This document shows positions 1 to 7,773 of a stretch of 16,587 nucleotides of DNA, one piece after another. Numbering within the stretch: position 1 is the stretch's first letter; each line of letters starts with the position of its first letter. The notes under the pieces were generated by a model. It was not told the DNA's origin and did not search any database. It worked only from the letters and a program-made list of their open reading frames with translations. The stretch is taken from assembly GCA_035267185.1 (NCBI GenBank), contig DATFLY010000137.1:1-16587 (forward strand), written 5' to 3'. The stretch comes from JAUIBE01 sp035267185. Its GTDB lineage: Bacteria; Pseudomonadota; Gammaproteobacteria; Xanthomonadales; SZUA-36. The translations under genes and the position numbers were made by a program.

Positions 1-2487
1 ACAACCAACTCTGATCGCACCAATTATTTCGCCACCATTCCACGTAACCAGCTCGAACTGGCGTTATGGCTGGAAGCTGATCGAATGGGATTGCTGTTGC
101 CCGCGGTCACCCAGGAAAAGTTTGAAGTTCAGCGCGAAACAGTCAAGAACGAACGTGGCCAGCGCGTAGACAATGTGCCTTACGGCCGCACCAGCGAAAC
201 CATGATGAAAGCCCTCTATCCTGCGGGGCACCCCTATTCCTGGCCGGTAATCGGTTGGATGGAGGATCTGGATGCCGCTGATCTGAGCGATTTGCAACGC
301 TTTTTTCTCAGGTGGTACGGACCGAACAATGCCCAGCTGACCATCGGCGGTGATATTGATGTGGAACAGACCCTGGAAATGGTGGCGCAGTATTTCGGGC
401 CGATTCCGCGAGGTCCAGAAGTTGAGAAAATGGCTCCCAGCCCCGCACGGATTGAGAACGATCGCTACGTCACGCTGGAAGACAACATTCACCTGCCAGC
501 CATCGCCATGCTGGTTCCAACGGTTTATTACTACCACGAGGACGAAGCGCCTCTCGACATGGCTGCGCGTGTCATGGGCCAGGGCCAGGCCTCCCTGCTC
601 TATCAGCGACTGGTCCAGACGGGCCGTGCGGTCAATGTGTTCGTCAGTCATCCTTGTCGCGAGCTGGCCTGCGAAATGTCTTTTATCGTGGTCCAGAATC
701 CAAACTCTGGAGAAACGCTGGCAGAAATGGAAGTTGCCATACGTGAAACCCTGAATGAATTCGCACAACGAGGTGTGACCCAGGAAGACCTCGACATGTT
801 CAAGGCCCGCTATGAGTCGGGTCGCGTATTCGGATTGCAGAGTGTCGGCGGTAAAGTCACCGGCCTGGCGTTCTCGGAAATGTTCAACGGTGACCCTAAA
901 ACCGCCCTTGAAGACCTGCAAAGATATGATGCTGTGACCACTGAGGATGTGACCCGGGCGTTCAGGGAATACATCCAGGATCAACCGATGGTGGTGCTGA
1001 GCATTGTGCCGGAAGGCCGTACCGACCTGGCCGCCAGGGAACCAAATTTCGTATCTCCTGATCCCCTGCAACGCAGCCCGGAGCCCGGAGACAATTCGCC
1101 TGACCTTCGTACCTTCACCGATGATTTCGATCGCAGCGTCCGGCCCAGGCCTGGCCACAACCCGGTTGCCGAATTGCCACCGGCAACAGACCAGGAACTG
1201 GCCAACGGTGTTCGTCTGCTTGCGGTTGACAATCTTGAAACGCCTACTGTGACGGTGCAGGCCTTGTTTGAAATGGGTCGTCGCGATGAGCCACCTGGAA
1301 AAGCCGGCCTGGCAAACCTGACCGCGGCACTGATGAGTGAAGCGACGAAAAAGCGGTCTGCTGCAGAATTCTCTGACGCACTTGACCGTATTGGCGCGCG
1401 AGTGTCATTTTCATCAGGCACCTACGAGTCATCAATATCCATGGCGGTCCTGGATCGCCACCTGGACGAAGCCGTGTCGCTCATGATGGAAAGACTGCTT
1501 GAGCCTGCGTTCAACCAGGAGGATTTCGACCGGGTTCAAGCGCAGATATTTGAATCACTCATCCAGTCAAGGAAATCGGGGCCGAGTCTTGCCTCCCGGG
1601 CGACGAGTTCGGTGTTTGTTGGGCCCACTCATCCCTTGTCATACCCAAGCGCAGGGCTGCCCTCCACGGTCGAAAATCTGACCCTGGAAGATGTGAAGGC
1701 TTTTTATGCCAAATACATTCCCAGCAGCCTCAAGGGCGTTCTTGTCAGCACCAGCCTGCCGCTTGAAACCGTGACTGAGGCCATTAGCCCTCTTGGTGAG
1801 TTTGAGCTTGAGGTGAATGACCGTGCACCTCTGGGTGAACCCATCAAGCCGGAAGAGCGCACCATTTACCTTGTAAATAAGGACGATGCTGCTCAAACCA
1901 GCCTGCGCCTGATACATCCGTCCATCCCATATGACGCATTGGGTGAATATCACCAGTCAATACTGGCCAATTTCCCGTTGGGGGGAACATTTGACAGCCG
2001 CATCAACCTGAATCTTCGCGAGGACAAGGGTTGGACCTACGGCGCCTCTACGAGCTTCTCCGGTGGACCGGAGTTTGGCAGTTACCGCTTCTCGGCGGAG
2101 ATCAACAAGGAAGCCTCAGTTGAGGCTCTCGTGGCAACGCTCGAGGAAATGGAGAATTTCGTTGAAAACGGCATGACCGAGGATGAATACGAATACCTTC
2201 AAAACGCAATCGGGCAGCGAGACGCTTTGCGCTATGAAACGCCCGGAGCGAAACTGGGATTGCTGAGCAACGTCCTGCGCTATGGATTGCCCCTGGACTA
2301 TCGCAAACAACAAAACCAGTTGTTAAAGGAAACCAGCCGCCTGGAACTCAATCGAACTGCAGCGAAGATGATTCATCCCGACAACATCGCGATCATCATG
2401 GTGGGAGATGTGGAAGAGCTGATGCCGCAGCTTGAACCACTGGGCATGAATATCGTGCTTCTGGATGAGGAGGGTTTTCCGCTGTAA
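1..2487 (+). CDS. M16 family zinc metalloprotease, two-domain, 5'-truncated by window
   Basis: The reading frame is open from the first base to the TAA at 2485-2487, giving 828 visible residues; the N-terminus lies outside the window. The opening residues (TTNSDRTNYFATIPRNQLEL, then ALWLEADRMG) are typical of M16 (insulinase/pitrilysin-like) zinc proteases just after the HxxEH zinc motif, so that motif should lie upstream. The downstream zinc-ligand glutamate is probably the Glu of VKNER at 151-153. A PNNAQLTIGGDID segment near 325-360 fits the M16 C-terminal half-domain. From about 1165 a second M16 unit begins; its HxxEH position reads roughly NLTAAL, so it is presumably non-catalytic, as in other two-domain members. 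Such proteins are usually periplasmic peptidases with an N-terminal signal peptide, which cannot be checked here. An internal ATG at 85 is not the true start. The natural substrate cannot be inferred. Confidence 0.93.
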   Translation, partial: TTNSDRTNYFATIPRNQLELALWLEADRMGLLLPAVTQEKFEVQRETVKNERGQRVDNVPYGRTSETMMKALYPAGHPYSWPVIGWMEDLDAADLSDLQRFFLRWYGPNNAQLTIGGDIDVEQTLEMVAQYFGPIPRGPEVEKMAPSPARIENDRYVTLEDNIHLPAIAMLVPTVYYYHEDEAPLDMAARVMGQGQASLLYQRLVQTGRAVNVFVSHPCRELACEMSFIVVQNPNSGETLAEMEVAIRETLNEFAQRGVTQEDLDMFKARYESGRVFGLQSVGGKVTGLAFSEMFNGDPKTALEDLQRYDAVTTEDVTRAFREYIQDQPMVVLSIVPEGRTDLAAREPNFVSPDPLQRSPEPGDNSPDLRTFTDDFDRSVRPRPGHNPVAELPPATDQELANGVRLLAVDNLETPTVTVQALFEMGRRDEPPGKAGLANLTAALMSEATKKRSAAEFSDALDRIGARVSFSSGTYESSISMAVLDRHLDEAVSLMMERLLEPAFNQEDFDRVQAQIFESLIQSRKSGPSLASRATSSVFVGPTHPLSYPSAGLPSTVENLTLEDVKAFYAKYIPSSLKGVLVSTSLPLETVTEAISPLGEFELEVNDRAPLGEPIKPEERTIYLVNKDDAAQTSLRLIHPSIPYDALGEYHQSILANFPLGGTFDSRINLNLREDKGWTYGASTSFSGGPEFGSYRFSAEINKEASVEALVATLEEMENFVENGMTEDEYEYLQNAIGQRDALRYETPGAKLGLLSNVLRYGLPLDYRKQQNQLLKETSRLELNRTAAKMIHPDNIAIIMVGDVEELMPQLEPLGMNIVLLDEEGFPL

Positions 2488-2491
2488 GGCC

Positions 2492-2665
2492 GATTCGCGG
2501 CCAAAAGTCCGCTCCTACAATCGCATACTGCGGGTCCGTGAAGAGATGATTCGCGACTTTCGGTCCGCTCCTGCAATCGCACACTGCGGGTCCGTGAAGA
2601 GATGATTCGCGACTTGCGGTCCGCTCCTGCAGAGCACGGTCGTAGGAGCGGACTTTTGGCCGCGA
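2492..2665. repeat. REP/BIME-like array with two 56-bp tandem units
   Basis: Directly after the protease stop lie four copies of a GTAGGAGCGG-type REP. Three point left (2495-2518, 2550-2574, 2606-2630, ending GCTCCTAC or GCTCCTGC) and one points right (2642-2665). The outermost pair is a perfect 24-bp inverted repeat. The middle is a tandem duplication of 56 bp (2511-2566 and 2567-2622) differing at three positions. The GTAG head and inverted pairing match REP/REPIN elements mobilised by REP-associated tyrosine transposases (RAYTs); no such transposase gene is in the window. The transcribed array could fold strongly and attenuate or stabilise the protease mRNA. Confidence 0.85.
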
Positions 2666-2703
2666 CCATCATCACAAACCCGATTAAAACATCAGCAAAG
2701 ACG

Positions 2704-2734
2704 TTGGCCAAAGGTATGCTCGCCCCAATATAAT
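2704..2734 (+). promoter_or_regulatory. possible sigma70-type promoter for the leucine catabolic cluster
   Basis: A perfect TATAAT lies at 2729-2734. TTGGCC at 2704-2709 could serve as a -35, but the spacer is 19 bp, longer than the usual 16-18. Transcription would be expected to begin around 2741, at or next to the first possible ATG of liuA. No regulator gene lies next to it. The assignment rests only on motif and position. Confidence 0.35.
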
Positions 2735-2740
2735 GGGGAG

Positions 2741-3922
2741 ATGGCTGCAGAACCCCAGAATATGACTCAAACCGAATCGCATTCCGAAGAACTGGAATTG
2801 CTGCGCGACACCGTGCGGCGGTTCGCCGAATCGGAAATCGCTCCACGCGCGGCAGAAATTGACGAAATCAATGAATTCCCGCAGGACTTGTGGCCCAAAC
2901 TGGGCGAGTTGGGTCTGCTGGGCATGACCATCCCCAGCGAATTCGGCGGCTCTGAAATGGGCTACCACGCACACCTCATCGCTGTTGAAGAAATCTCACG
3001 CGCCTCGGGTTCAGTCGGGTTGAGTTATGGCGCCTGCTCCAACCTGTGTATCGACAACCTCTACCGCAACGCCAGCGAGGAACAACGCAACAAATATCTG
3101 CCGGCATTATGCAGCGGAGAATCGGTCGGCGCCCTGGCAATGTCTGAACCAGGTGCAGGTTCTGATGTTGTTGGCTCGATGAGCTGCTCAGCCACACTCA
3201 AAGACGGTGTCTGGGTGGCCAACGGCAACAAGATGTGGATCACCAACGGGCCGGAAGCTGGTGTTGTCATTGTTTACATGCGCACCGGCACTCCCGATGA
3301 CAGATCAAAAGGCATGACTGCCTTTATTGTCGAGAAGGACATGCCAGGTTTTTCAACAGCCCAGAAACTCGACAAGTTTGGAATGCGCGGCTCCAACACC
3401 TGCGAATTGATTTTCGACAACTGCGAAATTCCGCAGGAAAATGTTCTGGGTGAATTGGGTGGCGGCACGAAAGTCCTGATGAGCGGCCTCAACACTGAGC
3501 GACTTGTTCTATCAGGTGGGCCGATTGGTCTGATGCAGGCGGCCATGGACGTTGCGCTTCCTTATACACGGGAGCGCAAACAATTTCAGAGACCCATTGG
3601 CGACTTCGGTGCCATGCAGGCAAAAATAGCGGACATGTATACCGCTATGCAGTCTTCCAGGGCTTTTGCATACAGCGTGGCCAAGGAATATGACGGTGGT
3701 CGGAAATCCAGGATTGATCCTGCAGCCTGCCTGCTGCACGCGTCCCGCAGCGCGGTTGCGGTTTCACTCGAGGCCATCCAGATACTGGGCGGCAATGGAT
3801 ACATCAATGAGTATCCGACCGGACGGATCATGCGCGACGCAAAGCTTTACGAGATTGGCGCGGGCACCAATGAGATTCGGCAGATGTTGATTGGCAGAGA
3901 GCTTTTCAGAGGCACAGAATAG
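2741..3922 (+). CDS. liuA: isovaleryl-CoA dehydrogenase
   Basis: FAD-dependent acyl-CoA dehydrogenase that oxidises isovaleryl-CoA to 3-methylcrotonyl-CoA in leucine degradation, passing electrons to ETF. The 393-residue protein has the full family layout: N-terminal helices (LRDTVRRFAESEIAPRA), the middle-domain signature (ALAMSEPGAGSDV, then KMWITNGPEAGVVIVYMRT) and the C-terminal helical domain ending ILGGNGYINEYPTGRIMRDA. Substrate assignment rests on the catalytic base: IVD carries it as Glu in the NTERLVLSGGP helix (residue 253 here), and the usual late-position Glu is absent because that loop reads YEIGAGTNEIR. Both features are hallmarks of IVD. The start is uncertain. ATG 2741 has GGGGAG touching it, and ATG 2762, 21 bases on, has no clear ribosome site but is closer to usual IVD N-termini. 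It heads the liu cluster. Confidence 0.94.
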   Translation: MAAEPQNMTQTESHSEELELLRDTVRRFAESEIAPRAAEIDEINEFPQDLWPKLGELGLLGMTIPSEFGGSEMGYHAHLIAVEEISRASGSVGLSYGACSNLCIDNLYRNASEEQRNKYLPALCSGESVGALAMSEPGAGSDVVGSMSCSATLKDGVWVANGNKMWITNGPEAGVVIVYMRTGTPDDRSKGMTAFIVEKDMPGFSTAQKLDKFGMRGSNTCELIFDNCEIPQENVLGELGGGTKVLMSGLNTERLVLSGGPIGLMQAAMDVALPYTRERKQFQRPIGDFGAMQAKIADMYTAMQSSRAFAYSVAKEYDGGRKSRIDPAACLLHASRSAVAVSLEAIQILGGNGYINEYPTGRIMRDAKLYEIGAGTNEIRQMLIGRELFRGTE

Positions 3923-3927
3923 TGCCT

Positions 3928-3953
3928 GGTCGCGGCGAGGACGCCGCTCCTAC
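3928..3953 (-). repeat. REP-like element (left-facing)
   Basis: A 26-base element beginning GGTCGCGGCGAGG and ending CGCTCCTAC sits six bases after the liuA stop. It is the inverted partner, with two mismatches over 26 bases, of 4106-4131. It belongs to the same GTAGG-headed class as the array after the protease gene, but with a different stem sequence. Confidence 0.8.
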
Positions 3954-3999
3954 AGTAAAAAAGGACGTGGGAATTGTGGTCGCGACCCAAAATTTAATT

Positions 4000-4026
4000 G
4001 TAGGAGCAGCGAAGGCTTTCAGCGGC
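4000..4026 (+). repeat. degenerate REP-like fragment
   Basis: GTAGGAGCAGCGAAGGCTTT followed by CAGCGGC shares the GTAGGAGC head of the neighbouring REPs and can form an imperfect stem. It lies between a 10-bp palindrome GGTCGCGACC (3978-3987) and another partial REP tail GTCCTCGCCGCGA (4071-4083). Together these suggest layered or decayed insertions filling the liuA-thiolase gap. Confidence 0.5.
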
Positions 4027-4105
4027 TTTTGGCTCTTTGAAAGATGCACCAGTGGTGGGCTGTGTGGCCTGTCCTCGCCGCGAATAAATATCAAATGGTA
4101 ATCAT

Positions 4106-4131
4106 GTAGGTGCGGCGCCCTCGCCGCGACC
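4106..4131 (+). repeat. REP-like element (right-facing)
   Basis: A 26-base element, GTAGGTGCGGCG then CCCTCGCCGCGACC, forms an inverted pair with 3928-3953 (24 of 26 positions). It ends 20 bases before the thiolase start, so its hairpin would sit in the leader of the thiolase and the genes behind it. The open frame extends through it from a GTG at 4110, but that extension is repeat sequence, not protein. Confidence 0.8.
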
Positions 4132-4151
4132 GATTAAAAAAAGGTTTGAAA

Positions 4152-5327
4152 ATGACAAACGTATACATTGTCGGCGCCAAACGCACGCCGATCGGTTCTT
4201 TCCAGGGGCAATTTGCTCCGGTGACAGCTGTTGACCTGGGCGCAACCGCAATTCGTGGAGCAGTCGAACATGCCGGCATTGATGCAAATGATGTGGATGA
4301 AACCATCATGGGTTGCGTGTTGCCTGCAGGGGTCGGCCAGGCGCCTGCCCGGTTGGCGGCAATTGCAGCCGGCATTCCGGTTTCAGCAGGATCCATGACC
4401 ATCAACAAGGTTTGCGGATCAGGCCTGAAGGCGGTGATGCTGGCCCATGATTCAATCAAGGCCGGATCCTCGGAAGTCGCCATTGCCGGTGGAATGGAAT
4501 CAATGACCAACGCACCTTATCTCCTGCCCAAGGCGCGAGGCGGTATGCGAATGGGTCATGGCGAAGTGCTTGATCACATGTTCTGGGACGGCCTGCAAAG
4601 CCCCTACGATGGGCAAATGATGGGCATATTCGGTGAAACCTGTGCAGACAAGTACAGCTTCACTCGTGAAGAGATGGATGCTTTTGCCACCGCGTCTGTC
4701 GAACGTGCACAGGCGGCCATGTCAGACGGTCATTTCAAAGATGAAATTACACCCGTCACCGTGACCTCAAGACGAGGCGAGTCCGTATTCGACCAGGATG
4801 AAGAACCACCACGCTGTGATGTATCAAAAATTCCGAATCTTCGTCCTGCCTTTCGAAAAGACGGCGGTGTGACAGCTGCCAACTCATCCAAGATCTCTGA
4901 CGGTGGTGCGGCCACGGTTGTGGCAAGCGGTGAAGCAGCTGAGCGGCTGGGCCTGACACCAATGGCCCGCATTGTTGCCCATGCAACGCACTCACACGAA
5001 CCCGAGTGGTTCACAACGGCACCTTCCACAGCGGTTGCAACAGTCATGGAAAAAGCGGGCTGGACCAAAGACGATGTTGATCTTTTTGAGATCAATGAAG
5101 CCTTTGCTTCTGTGACCATGGCTGCCATGCGTGACAACGATCTTGATCATGACAAGGTTAACGTCAACGGCGGCGCTTGCGCGCTGGGACACCCCGTCGG
5201 TGCTTCAGGCGCACGAATACTGGTGACCCTTTTGTATGCGCTTAGAAAACGGGGTTTGAAACGCGGCGTCGCCTCACTTTGCCTTGGCGGCGGTGAGGCG
5301 GTCGCGATGGCCATAGAACTGGTCTGA
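4152..5327 (+). CDS. acetyl-CoA C-acetyltransferase (thiolase)
   Basis: Type-II biosynthetic/degradative thiolase that cleaves 3-ketoacyl-CoA with CoA. The 391-residue length is normal. The acyl-accepting Cys88 lies in INKVCGSGLKAV, the catalytic His347 in GGACALGHPVGASGARIL and the second catalytic Cys377 in CLGGGEAVAM; EINEAFA precedes the C-terminal half. In this cluster it could split acetoacetyl-CoA, the end of leucine breakdown once acetoacetate is activated, or 2-methylacetoacetyl-CoA from isoleucine, made by the HSD10-like enzyme encoded at 8752. Sequence alone cannot choose between these. The ATG at 4152 is preferred: AAGG (4141-4144) lies 7 bases upstream and MTNVYIVGAKRTPIGSF is the standard family N-terminus. 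A GTG at 4110 would add REP-derived residues. Confidence 0.93.
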   Translation: MTNVYIVGAKRTPIGSFQGQFAPVTAVDLGATAIRGAVEHAGIDANDVDETIMGCVLPAGVGQAPARLAAIAAGIPVSAGSMTINKVCGSGLKAVMLAHDSIKAGSSEVAIAGGMESMTNAPYLLPKARGGMRMGHGEVLDHMFWDGLQSPYDGQMMGIFGETCADKYSFTREEMDAFATASVERAQAAMSDGHFKDEITPVTVTSRRGESVFDQDEEPPRCDVSKIPNLRPAFRKDGGVTAANSSKISDGGAATVVASGEAAERLGLTPMARIVAHATHSHEPEWFTTAPSTAVATVMEKAGWTKDDVDLFEINEAFASVTMAAMRDNDLDHDKVNVNGGACALGHPVGASGARILVTLLYALRKRGLKRGVASLCLGGGEAVAMAIELV

Positions 5328-5340
5328 TACCTGATCCGAT

Positions 5341-6948
5341 ATGAGTGTCATTGAAAGTCAGCTTGATGCAGGTTCACCGGGGTTTTCCGCCAGTTCTGCG
5401 CATATGCGCGAGCAGGTTGCTGACCTCGAGGAAAAACTTGCGATTGCCCGTACAGGCGGCAGTGAGAAATCGCGTACTCGTCACCTGAAACGCGGCAAGC
5501 TGCTGACACGAGAGAGAATTGCTGCACTGGTCGATCCTGGTAGTGATTTTCTCGAACTGTCACCCATGGCTGCCCAGGATCTTTACGATGGAATGGCACC
5601 TTGCGCGGGAATCGTGACTGGCATCGGGAAAATTCACGGGCAGGAAGTCATGGTGGTTGCCAACGACCCAACGGTCAAAGGCGGTACCTATTTCCCAATG
5701 ACTGTCAAAAAGCATCTCAGGGCACAGGAAATCGCAGAAGAAAATCTCCTTCCCTGCGTGTACCTGGTTGATTCGGGCGGTGCGTTCTTGCCGATGCAGG
5801 ATGAAGTGTTTCCTGATCGCGATCACTTCGGTCGGATCTTTTACAACCAGGCGCGACTGTCTTCAAAAAACATTCCGCAAATTGCCGTGGTCATGGGCTC
5901 CTGTACCGCGGGTGGTGCGTATGTACCTGCGATGTGCGATGAATCGATTATCGTCAAGGAACAGGGCACGATTTTCCTGGGTGGTCCGCCACTGGTCCGT
6001 GCCGCTACTGGTGAAGTGGTTGATGCCGAAACGCTGGGTGGTGCCAAGGTTCACAGCACCAAGTCCGGCGTGACCGATCATATGGCTGAAAGTGACTCGG
6101 ACGCACTGTTGATCGCCCGCCGGGTGTTTGAACATCTAAACCGCAGAAAACCTGAACAGTTCGCCATGAAGTCACCACAGGAGCCTCGCTATTCTGCCGA
6201 TGAACTCTATGGTGTGATCCCTGTGGACAAGCGTTATCCCTTCGATGTGCGGGAGGTGATTGCCCGCATCGTTGACGGAAGTGAATTTCATGAATTCAAA
6301 GCCCGCTATGGCAAGACCCTGGTGTGTGGTTTCGCGCACCTGGAAGGCTATCCGGTGGGCATCGTTGCCAACAATGGCATCCTGTTTTCCGAGTCAGCCC
6401 TCAAGGGCACACACTTCATAGAGTTATGTAATCAACGTGATATCCCTTTGATATTTCTTCAAAATATCACTGGATTTATGGTGGGTAAACAATATGAGCA
6501 TGGCGGTATTGCCAAAGACGGCGCAAAGATGGTGACTGCCGTCGCCAGCAGCCATGTACCGAAATTCACCGTGGTGATTGGTGGCTCATTTGGTGCCGGA
6601 AACTACGCCATGTGTGGTCGTGCTTACCAGCCCCGCTTCCTGTGGATGTGGCCCAATGCACGAATCTCTGTAATGGGTGGCGAGCAAGCAGCATCCGTGC
6701 TGGCCACTGTCAAGAAAGAAGGTCTTGAACAGCAGGGCCAGGGCATGAGTGAGAAAGAAGAAAAAGATTTTAAGAAACCCATCCTGGACATGTATGAAAA
6801 AGAGGGTCACCCCTACCATGCCACCTCCAGGTTATGGGACGACGGCATCATCGATCCGGTCGATACACGCAAGGTGCTGGCACAAGGCCTGGATGCCTGT
6901 GCCAATGCGCCGATCAAGAAGGGAAATTTCGGCATCTTCCGGATGTAA
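5341..6948 (+). CDS. liuB: 3-methylcrotonyl-CoA carboxylase, carboxyltransferase (beta) subunit
   Basis: Transfers the carboxyl group from carboxybiotin to 3-methylcrotonyl-CoA to give 3-methylglutaconyl-CoA in leucine degradation. The 535-residue length equals that of known MCC beta subunits. Diagnostic stretches are VANDPTVKGGTYFPMTVKKH, YLVDSGGAFLPMQDEVFPDR, VVMGSCTAGGAYVPAM, FLGGPPLVRAATGE, FLQNITGFMVG, GGSFGAGNYAMCGRAY and the C-terminal WDDGIIDPVDTR followed by NFGIFRM. These identify MCC rather than the propionyl- or acetyl-CoA carboxylase beta subunits. It starts 13 bases after the thiolase stop with only a weak ribosome site, suggesting coupled translation. It needs a biotin carboxylase/carrier alpha subunit (LiuD), which is not in this window although liuD usually lies in the same operon. 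Confidence 0.96.
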   Translation: MSVIESQLDAGSPGFSASSAHMREQVADLEEKLAIARTGGSEKSRTRHLKRGKLLTRERIAALVDPGSDFLELSPMAAQDLYDGMAPCAGIVTGIGKIHGQEVMVVANDPTVKGGTYFPMTVKKHLRAQEIAEENLLPCVYLVDSGGAFLPMQDEVFPDRDHFGRIFYNQARLSSKNIPQIAVVMGSCTAGGAYVPAMCDESIIVKEQGTIFLGGPPLVRAATGEVVDAETLGGAKVHSTKSGVTDHMAESDSDALLIARRVFEHLNRRKPEQFAMKSPQEPRYSADELYGVIPVDKRYPFDVREVIARIVDGSEFHEFKARYGKTLVCGFAHLEGYPVGIVANNGILFSESALKGTHFIELCNQRDIPLIFLQNITGFMVGKQYEHGGIAKDGAKMVTAVASSHVPKFTVVIGGSFGAGNYAMCGRAYQPRFLWMWPNARISVMGGEQAASVLATVKKEGLEQQGQGMSEKEEKDFKKPILDMYEKEGHPYHATSRLWDDGIIDPVDTRKVLAQGLDACANAPIKKGNFGIFRM

Positions 6949-6954
6949 TCACCG

Positions 6955-7773
6955 ATGTCATCTGGCCTGAATTCCGAATTACAATTGCTGGCAGAACTGC
7001 GTGGCAACACCTTGTGGTTAACGCTTAACCGACCGGAGATTCACAACGCTTTTGGCGATCAGCTGATCGCTGAACTGACCGAGGCATTGATCGCCGCGGA
7101 GACCGATGACAACGTCCACGCCATTGTTCTGACTGGCGCTGGCAAAACTTTTTCTGCCGGGGCCGACATGAACTGGATGCGGAACATGGCTGCGGCATCT
7201 GAAATTGATAATCGTGAAGATGCCTTGCGCCTGGCCACCCTGCTCCGCACACTGAATTTTCACCCCAAGCCAACCATCGCGCGCATCAATGGCGCCGCCT
7301 TTGGCGGTGGACTGGGTTTGATTGCGTGTTGCGATATCGCAATCTCCGTTGCAGATGCCGTTTTTGCCCTGACCGAGGTCAGGCTCGGCCTGGTGCCGGC
7401 GGTCATTTCTCCATATGTCATTCGCAGGATGGGGGAGCGACAAGCCAGGCGATTTTTCCTGACAGCAGAGCGTTTCGATGCAGCCCGTGCCATGCGTGTT
7501 GGCCTGATCCGTGAAATCGCGACGCCGGAAATGCTCGATAACATGATCGAACAACAGCTTCGCTGGCTGTCACAAGGTGGGCCCAGGGCGATTTCAGAAG
7601 CGAAATCCCTGATATTCAGTGTTTGCGGCCAGAGCATTGAGAAACAAAAAGAGCTGGACCAGCACACAGCAAGCCTGATTGCGCGGTTGCGTGTTTCTGA
7701 TGAAGGCCAGGAAGGCCTGGCTGCATTTCTTGAGAAGCGCGCTCCTGGCTGGACAGTCAAAGACAATGACTGA
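6955..7773 (+). CDS. liuC: methylglutaconyl-CoA hydratase (enoyl-CoA hydratase family)
   Basis: Crotonase-superfamily protein of 272 residues that would hydrate 3-methylglutaconyl-CoA to HMG-CoA. The oxyanion-hole regions GAGKTFSAGADMNWM and GAAFGGGLGLIACCDIAI are intact, followed by FALTEVRLGLVPAVISPYVI, which carries the glutamate typical of this branch. The superfamily has many substrates; the assignment rests on position between liuB and the HMG-CoA lyase gene and on overall LiuC-like sequence. ATG 6955 lies six bases after the liuB stop with no strong Shine-Dalgarno, consistent with translational coupling. The 3' end overlaps the next gene by eight bases. Confidence 0.9.
   Translation: MSSGLNSELQLLAELRGNTLWLTLNRPEIHNAFGDQLIAELTEALIAAETDDNVHAIVLTGAGKTFSAGADMNWMRNMAAASEIDNREDALRLATLLRTLNFHPKPTIARINGAAFGGGLGLIACCDIAISVADAVFALTEVRLGLVPAVISPYVIRRMGERQARRFFLTAERFDAARAMRVGLIREIATPEMLDNMIEQQLRWLSQGGPRAISEAKSLIFSVCGQSIEKQKELDQHTASLIARLRVSDEGQEGLAAFLEKRAPGWTVKDND

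Noticed and set aside
64..1158. Long minus-strand open frame of 364 codons opposite the M16 protease gene
   Set aside because: It lies wholly antisense to a clear protease gene, has no recognisable motif, and such frames are expected opposite high-GC codons.
2511..2630. CRISPR-like tandem repeats
   Set aside because: Only two near-identical 56-bp units, no unique spacers and no cas genes; the units contain REP palindromes.
4110..4151. GTG start extending the thiolase by 14 residues
   Set aside because: The extension is read from a REP element; the ATG at 4152 has a proper ribosome site and matches the family N-terminus.
7679..7765. Upstream ATG extending HMG-CoA lyase by 29 residues
   Set aside because: The extension lies inside liuC and does not resemble lyase sequence; ATG 7766 gives the normal length and an ATGACTGA overlap.
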